From the NCBI GenBank assembly GCA_001887945.1, contig LDOQ01000174.1, forward strand, positions 1-64,000: 64,000 nucleotides of DNA, given 5' to 3'. Source of the stretch: Spraguea lophii. Its lineage: Eukaryota > Microsporidia > Spragueidae. The notes beneath the pieces are model-generated. The model worked only from the letters and a program-made list of their open reading frames with translations, ran no database searches and had not been told where the DNA came from. Made by a program: the position numbers and the translations under genes. Positions within the stretch are counted from its first letter, which is position 1, and each line of letters starts with the position of its first letter. Below, one piece after another: positions 59,182 to 64,000 of this stretch.

Positions 59182-62100
59182 ATGCAAAGTGGTTCAAGAG
59201 AGAGCTTAAATGAAAATTTTTGGGAAGAAGATCTAGATAGTATAGAAACAATAAATAATGATCAAAATATAAACGTAGAAGATTTAGAAGTAGAAAGTGA
59301 ATTACAGAAAGAATATGAAGAAGAAGTAGAAAATGAAATACAGAAAGAATATGAAGAAGAAGAAGTTTTGTCTTCATTACCTGAAGCCGATATGTTTGAT
59401 GAAGAAGATAATGGAGAAAATTTATTTTATAGTAATTTAAGTAATACAATGGTTAATGATGAAGAGATGTGTAATACAAAAGATATTGATGGTTTAGATA
59501 CAGAAGAGTGTTTGGATGGAAGTCAAAATATTGATAATTATGAGGAAGATATAAAAGATTTAGATACAAAAGAATGTTTAGATGAGATTCAAAATAATGG
59601 TAATTATGAGGAAGATCGCGTAGGAGATATAAAAGATTATGAAAACAGTGGAAAAAGTGATATATTAAAAGATAATGATATAAACGTAAATGATCATGTA
59701 GACAATGAAAAAGAGATAGAACATAACAAAGAAGAAAATGATTCTAATTCACACTTCCTTATGAATAACAAGGACATTGTTTATAATTCTGAGAATAATG
59801 AAATTGTAGAGAGGGAAATAGCAGAGAAATTAAAAAATGATAATATTGAACAGTGTATGGAAGATGAAATTGCAAAAGATATTTTTGTTGAGGAAAGTAT
59901 AGAAGATGAAAAGGTTTATAATGAAAATTTAATAAAAATCGATAAAAAAGAATATGATAAAATATTTGAAGAAAAGTATACCGAAATAGAAGCTGTTATA
60001 CAAAATGATTATAATGAACAAATAACTATACCATTGAAAGAAGAAAAATGTAATGATATAAAATATATAACTGATACATTAGAAGAAACTAATGAAATTA
60101 ATCATGATAATAATGAGATTGAAGAAATCGATTTTGAATTTGATGATGATGAAGAAGAACTTTCAATTTTCAGTTCTCTGTCAACAGACATTTCTGAAAA
60201 AACAGGAAATATACAAACGAATATTGAAACACGAGAAGAAATTATAGATGAGGACAATTTAGATAAGACTGAACAAGTAGTTGATATAATAAACAAAAAT
60301 GAAAATGAATTGTCTGCTGAGGTTGAAATAAATGAAGAATACGAATATCAACCAGGTCCAGAATCTAATAGTTATATAGATATTGAACAAGAAATTAAAG
60401 AACTTAGTATTAAAATGAAAGAATCAGATGAACCAGATGATTTACCTGATAATGAATCAAATGAACTTCCAGAATCTTTTTTTGAAAATAATGAAAATTT
60501 TTTTGATCTTCTCAAAACTAACGAATTTAATATCAAAGAATGTATTACAGATAAAAATGAAGATGATGGGATTTTAGAAACACCTGTTAAACAGAACAAA
60601 ATTAGAAAAAATGAACAGGTGCAAACATCAAAAAAAGAGAAAATCCAAGAAAACACTACATTAGAAGAACAAATAAACGATGCACCTTTAAATTATACGC
60701 ATACAAATACAGATACTATTAATACTATTACGTCCATTAATACTGAAATAAAAACAGAAGACAAACAAAAAAATGTAATCGAGGAAAAACCAAAGAAAAT
60801 ACAAACAAGAAAAATATATAGGCATCCAACCAAATCCGTTACACAAAAAACTACAGAAACTATAACAGAAACAAAGATATCTTGTGATTCTAAAACAAAT
60901 GAAGATAGAGATAAGATAGGTGTTAACAGTTCACCTATTGATATAAAAAAGAAAGAAACAGTTATATCACTTAATAAACCAAAAACAGTATATAAACCAA
61001 TACTTAAAAAAAGAGAAATAACCAAAACACCATTTAAGAGGACTATAGAAAAAGAACCAGAAACTAAAAAATTGTATTTTTTTGGTAAAGGATTACATGA
61101 TAGCGATAAAATTAAAGAAAATATGAAACCCAAGGTTTCATCAAGAATTGTATTTATTAATGGAAAACTTCTCGAATTTAAACCAACAATCCAAAAAAGA
61201 TATGATATCAATAAAAAAGAAGAAAAAGAAAAAAGAATATACGTAACCAATATTTATAAAATAAAAATAAACAAAGAAGAAAATCCATTTATCAATAGAA
61301 ATATTAAAGAATTATTAGAAGCCAAAGAGAGTATATGTAAAAAAGACTTTGAATTTTTACTACAAAATAATATTTTAAATACTGACAATCACATTGATAA
61401 TACAACAGTTAACGATATAATGAAAATATATTTTACTGATAAGCAATTAGCTATTAAACAAGCTGTAGATAAAAATTACTGGTCTATAGCTTTTTTATTG
61501 TCAGGTAATGAATCATATAATAATACCATAAAATTATACATAGAAAAATTATTAAAAGATGAATGTAAAATATTCTTTGATAAAGAATACAAAATATCTC
61601 AGGATAAAAATCAGATCATAAAAATTCATGATATTCTCAAATATGCTTATAAAAATGAGTATGAATATATTTTAGATGAACTTCTTAAAAACAATAAAGA
61701 TATTTTGTTACAATATGAAATACTTGTATTCTATTACAAGTTTTATAATGTTAACAAATTTAATGAATATTTACATATCTTTAGATTTAATTTTACGATT
61801 GTTAAGTTAACAATACAATATTTTAAAAATCTCAATATTTTACCATTGAAAAAAAATTATTATAATTTCTTAAAGGAATTTGGAACTAAAGATGAAATAG
61901 ATAAATTTTATTCGGAGAACAAATCAGAATTAAAAGAGAAGAAATCATGGAATATACAAGGTTGGAAAGGTTTGGTGGAAAAAGGATTTATGAAAATGGT
62001 AGGTTTGGAAGATGAAGAATATAAATATGATGAAACACCTTCTGAAATAAATAATAAAGCTTTAATCTCAGAAAGTACAGAAGAACAAGTAATAGAAAAA

Positions 62101-62601
62101 GTAAATAAATTAAACATAAAAGAAAGTAAAGAAGTTAAATCCCGTAAATTATATCAAAATAAACAATATTCCCAAAGCTATGCTGATATATTTTCTGCTG
62201 AAACAGTACAAGAAGAATTTAAAGATGATACAGATATTTTTATAAACAGTTATGAAAAAGAAAAAAAAGAGGTTAAAAAAGAAGAGCAAAAATCATCATC
62301 TCTATTTAATATATTTAATTTTTTCAAATCAAAAAAAGAAAAGAAGGTAAAAATAGAAGTTAAAGAAGCAGAATATGTTTATGATAAGATAACAAAGAAA
62401 TGGATAGATAAAAATAAAAAAACAGAATCTAAACCTAAGGAAAATGTAGAAAAGATAAAGAAAGCATTACCTACGATTGGAGATAAAAAAACACAAGCAA
62501 CAATAAAGAAGGATGGTTCTTTAAGTAGTAGATATGCTTTTAAAAGCACAAATAAAGAAAAGAATATTAATAATTTAATACCACAAATGAAGAAACAGTA
62601 A
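59182..62601 (+). CDS. SEC16: COPII scaffold SEC16
   Basis: ER-exit-site organiser. Residues 1-600 are acidic and disordered with an internal near-repeat (DTEECLDGSQN / DTKECLDEIQN, about 100-140). The structured centre (about 690-910) starts NPFINRNIKELLEAKE and holds FTDKQLAIKQAVDKNYWSIAFLLSG, the ACE1/Sec16 element (AVxxxLWAhALlLss). The C-terminus has FNFFKSKKEKK then YVYDKITKKWIDKN, matching Sec16's W/F-KK...VYDExxKRWVN end. 1139 residues, about half of yeast. Only CC precedes the ATG (GATCCATG). It works with SEC24, also in the window. Confidence 0.85.
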   Translation: MQSGSRESLNENFWEEDLDSIETINNDQNINVEDLEVESELQKEYEEEVENEIQKEYEEEEVLSSLPEADMFDEEDNGENLFYSNLSNTMVNDEEMCNTKDIDGLDTEECLDGSQNIDNYEEDIKDLDTKECLDEIQNNGNYEEDRVGDIKDYENSGKSDILKDNDINVNDHVDNEKEIEHNKEENDSNSHFLMNNKDIVYNSENNEIVEREIAEKLKNDNIEQCMEDEIAKDIFVEESIEDEKVYNENLIKIDKKEYDKIFEEKYTEIEAVIQNDYNEQITIPLKEEKCNDIKYITDTLEETNEINHDNNEIEEIDFEFDDDEEELSIFSSLSTDISEKTGNIQTNIETREEIIDEDNLDKTEQVVDIINKNENELSAEVEINEEYEYQPGPESNSYIDIEQEIKELSIKMKESDEPDDLPDNESNELPESFFENNENFFDLLKTNEFNIKECITDKNEDDGILETPVKQNKIRKNEQVQTSKKEKIQENTTLEEQINDAPLNYTHTNTDTINTITSINTEIKTEDKQKNVIEEKPKKIQTRKIYRHPTKSVTQKTTETITETKISCDSKTNEDRDKIGVNSSPIDIKKKETVISLNKPKTVYKPILKKREITKTPFKRTIEKEPETKKLYFFGKGLHDSDKIKENMKPKVSSRIVFINGKLLEFKPTIQKRYDINKKEEKEKRIYVTNIYKIKINKEENPFINRNIKELLEAKESICKKDFEFLLQNNILNTDNHIDNTTVNDIMKIYFTDKQLAIKQAVDKNYWSIAFLLSGNESYNNTIKLYIEKLLKDECKIFFDKEYKISQDKNQIIKIHDILKYAYKNEYEYILDELLKNNKDILLQYEILVFYYKFYNVNKFNEYLHIFRFNFTIVKLTIQYFKNLNILPLKKNYYNFLKEFGTKDEIDKFYSENKSELKEKKSWNIQGWKGLVEKGFMKMVGLEDEEYKYDETPSEINNKALISESTEEQVIEKVNKLNIKESKEVKSRKLYQNKQYSQSYADIFSAETVQEEFKDDTDIFINSYEKEKKEVKKEEQKSSSLFNIFNFFKSKKEKKVKIEVKEAEYVYDKITKKWIDKNKKTESKPKENVEKIKKALPTIGDKKTQATIKKDGSLSSRYAFKSTNKEKNINNLIPQMKKQ

Positions 62602-62856
62602 AAAATATATAATTTTATTAAAATTAAAATAATGAATTGAACAGTGATTAATTTTAAATAGACTTTGTAATCCATTAAATGGTATTTTAAATAAAAGTGT
62701 AAGGTTGTTATTTTAATGAAATAATATATTGTTTAATTGTTTTTTATCTTTAATTTCTTTCTCTAGCAACAAGCTAACTGGTCCAATTGTTAATTTATAA
62801 AGATATTTATTTTTAAAAATATTTTTATATCTTAAATTGCTTATAACATTTGATTC

Positions 62857-63846
62857 TTATTTCCATAATACTTCTACTGAATCTGTTCTAAATCTCTGTG
62901 TAATCTGAGTATCTTCAATATTATGTCTTATATTACTTTCATACATTAATTTTCCTGTATATGCTATCATAATACCATTATCTATACAATATCTTTCATC
63001 TGTTGCATATAAAACTCCCCCTCTTTCTTCTGCCATCATTTTCATCATTTCTTGTAATCTTTTATTACATCCAACTCCACCTACGATCAAAACTTCTTTA
63101 GAATTAAGTAAAGCCATTGTTCTTTCTGTTACTTCAACAAGTGCAGAAAATATATTTTCTTGTAAGGAATAACATAAATCATATACTGTTTGTTCATCTT
63201 CTATTTTTATATTTTTTGTATGGGAGATAATACCAGAGAATGATATGTCCATTCCTTTAACCACGTATGGTGTTTTAATGTAATTTTTACCTTTTTTAGC
63301 ATTCAATTCAATATTTAATCCTGGTGATGGATCATTTGAAATATTTAATTGCCTGGCAATTCTATCAAGTGCATTTCCTGCGGCAATATCCAATGTTTCT
63401 CCGTAAATAAAATATTTATTATTTCCTCTGGCTATTATCTGAGTATTACCACCACTGGCATATAAAATAACAGGATTTTTTGCATTAGTAATAAATCTAC
63501 CCATTTCTATATGGGCTATACAATGGTTTACACCAATAATAGGTTTATTGTAATAATTAGATATTACTCGTGCGAATAATGCACACGCACTGAGTGGTGC
63601 ACCCATCCCAGGTCCTTTAGTAAATGCAACAAGATCTATTTCAGATGGGTTTATGTTGGCTTTAGAACAACAACGTAAAAATAATGGAAGAATATTTTGA
63701 GAATGATGTAAAGCGACTGCGCTTGGAACAAAACCAGTTCCTGGTGGTGAAATATACGTTATACGTTCATTGCATAATATAGTGGTGTTTTGCAATATTC
63801 CAATACCAAGTTTGTTAGCACTTCCTTCAATTCCAAGAATTAGCAT
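62857..63846 (-). CDS. KAE1: KEOPS catalytic subunit KAE1 (OSGEP)
   Basis: Makes threonylcarbamoyl-adenosine at position 37 of ANN-decoding tRNAs within the KEOPS complex. Opens LILGIEGSANKLGIGI; metal ligands H108 and H112 (NHCIAHIEMG); nucleotide region ASGGNTQII; DIAAGNALDRIAR; DISFSGI; and IVGGVGCNKRL. 329 residues, full length, without the mitochondrial extension of the QRI7 paralogue. Start: ATCCATG on the minus strand (no full CCC). Confidence 0.96.
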   Translation of the reverse strand: MLILGIEGSANKLGIGILQNTTILCNERITYISPPGTGFVPSAVALHHSQNILPLFLRCCSKANINPSEIDLVAFTKGPGMGAPLSACALFARVISNYYNKPIIGVNHCIAHIEMGRFITNAKNPVILYASGGNTQIIARGNNKYFIYGETLDIAAGNALDRIARQLNISNDPSPGLNIELNAKKGKNYIKTPYVVKGMDISFSGIISHTKNIKIEDEQTVYDLCYSLQENIFSALVEVTERTMALLNSKEVLIVGGVGCNKRLQEMMKMMAEERGGVLYATDERYCIDNGIMIAYTGKLMYESNIRHNIEDTQITQRFRTDSVEVLWK

Positions 63847-64000
63847 GGATGGAAAAATAAATTTATTTAAAAATTGTAACCACTTTCAAAATTATGTATA
63901 AATTTTTTAAAAAAATAAATTTAACATTTAAAAAAGCATAAATAATTTATGCTAAGTTAATAAAAAAATCTAAAAGAAAAGAAAATTAACATTTAATCAA
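63847..64000. other. Upstream region of KAE1, window end
   Basis: AT-rich, no gene seen; another gene may begin beyond the window. Confidence 0.4.

Noticed and set aside
1..64000. CRISPR arrays, prokaryotic operons, complete transposons
   Set aside because: No regularly spaced repeats of the right kind, no transposase or integrase gene, and the gene content is wholly eukaryotic.

Overview
The window is nuclear DNA of a microsporidian: a very AT-rich, intron-poor, gene-compact obligate parasite related to fungi. Four things point there. Nearly every protein is a shortened eukaryotic one (ORC2 of 244 residues, TAF4 of 310, a 132-residue PAP2 phosphatase). No gene needs an intron. About two dozen of the 35 start codons have a CCC triplet within roughly 0-13 bases upstream, the start-proximal signal known from microsporidia. 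There are also lineage-typical genes (GH19 chitinase, a probable mitosomal Sam50-like barrel). I cannot name the genus from sequence alone.

Layout. 1-2.7 kb: no supported gene, one C-rich tract. 2.7-11 kb: eIF3c-like (short), condensin CND1, Sam50-like barrel, UTP11-like. 11.7-13.7 kb: a modular secreted chitinase with a conspicuously GC-rich linker. 13.8-20.4 kb: a dense block of DHHC acyltransferase, ELF1, a 77-residue membrane protein, eIF5A, RFC4, NSE2 SUMO ligase, a MYST acetyltransferase with PHD-like fingers, a 74-residue orphan and an amino-acid transporter. 20.9-29 kb: SCY1-like pseudokinase diverging from an ORC1/CDC6-type ATPase, a 1030-residue leucine-rich-repeat protein with a 44-residue period, a DONSON-like protein and La. 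29-41 kb: eIF4A, NIC96, RAD2/XPG, ORC2, a 5S rRNA gene, PAP2 phosphatase and asparaginyl-tRNA synthetase, separated by several empty AT-rich gaps. 41-50.5 kb: tRNA-Ala(CGC) almost touching TRM1, then RPN6, SEC24 and RPC1. 51-64 kb: septin, a CTF8-like protein, two unrecognised proteins, RAB6, TAF4, SEC16 and KAE1.

No operons are expected; genes are single units in both orientations with gaps from 6 bp (RFC4/NSE2, convergent) to 1.4 kb. Two functional themes recur. One is DNA replication and chromosome structure (ORC1/CDC6, ORC2, RFC4, DONSON-like, CTF8-like, CND1, NSE2, RAD2). The other is the early secretory pathway (SEC24, SEC16, RAB6, SCY1, DHHC). The rest serve transcription and translation (RPC1, TAF4, ELF1, eIF3c, eIF4A, eIF5A, AsnRS, TRM1, KAE1, 5S, tRNA-Ala).

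In eight cases the CCC signal or a domain boundary put the start downstream of the longest open frame; these are noted per gene. All function calls rest on reading motifs and remembered family patterns, not on database searches.
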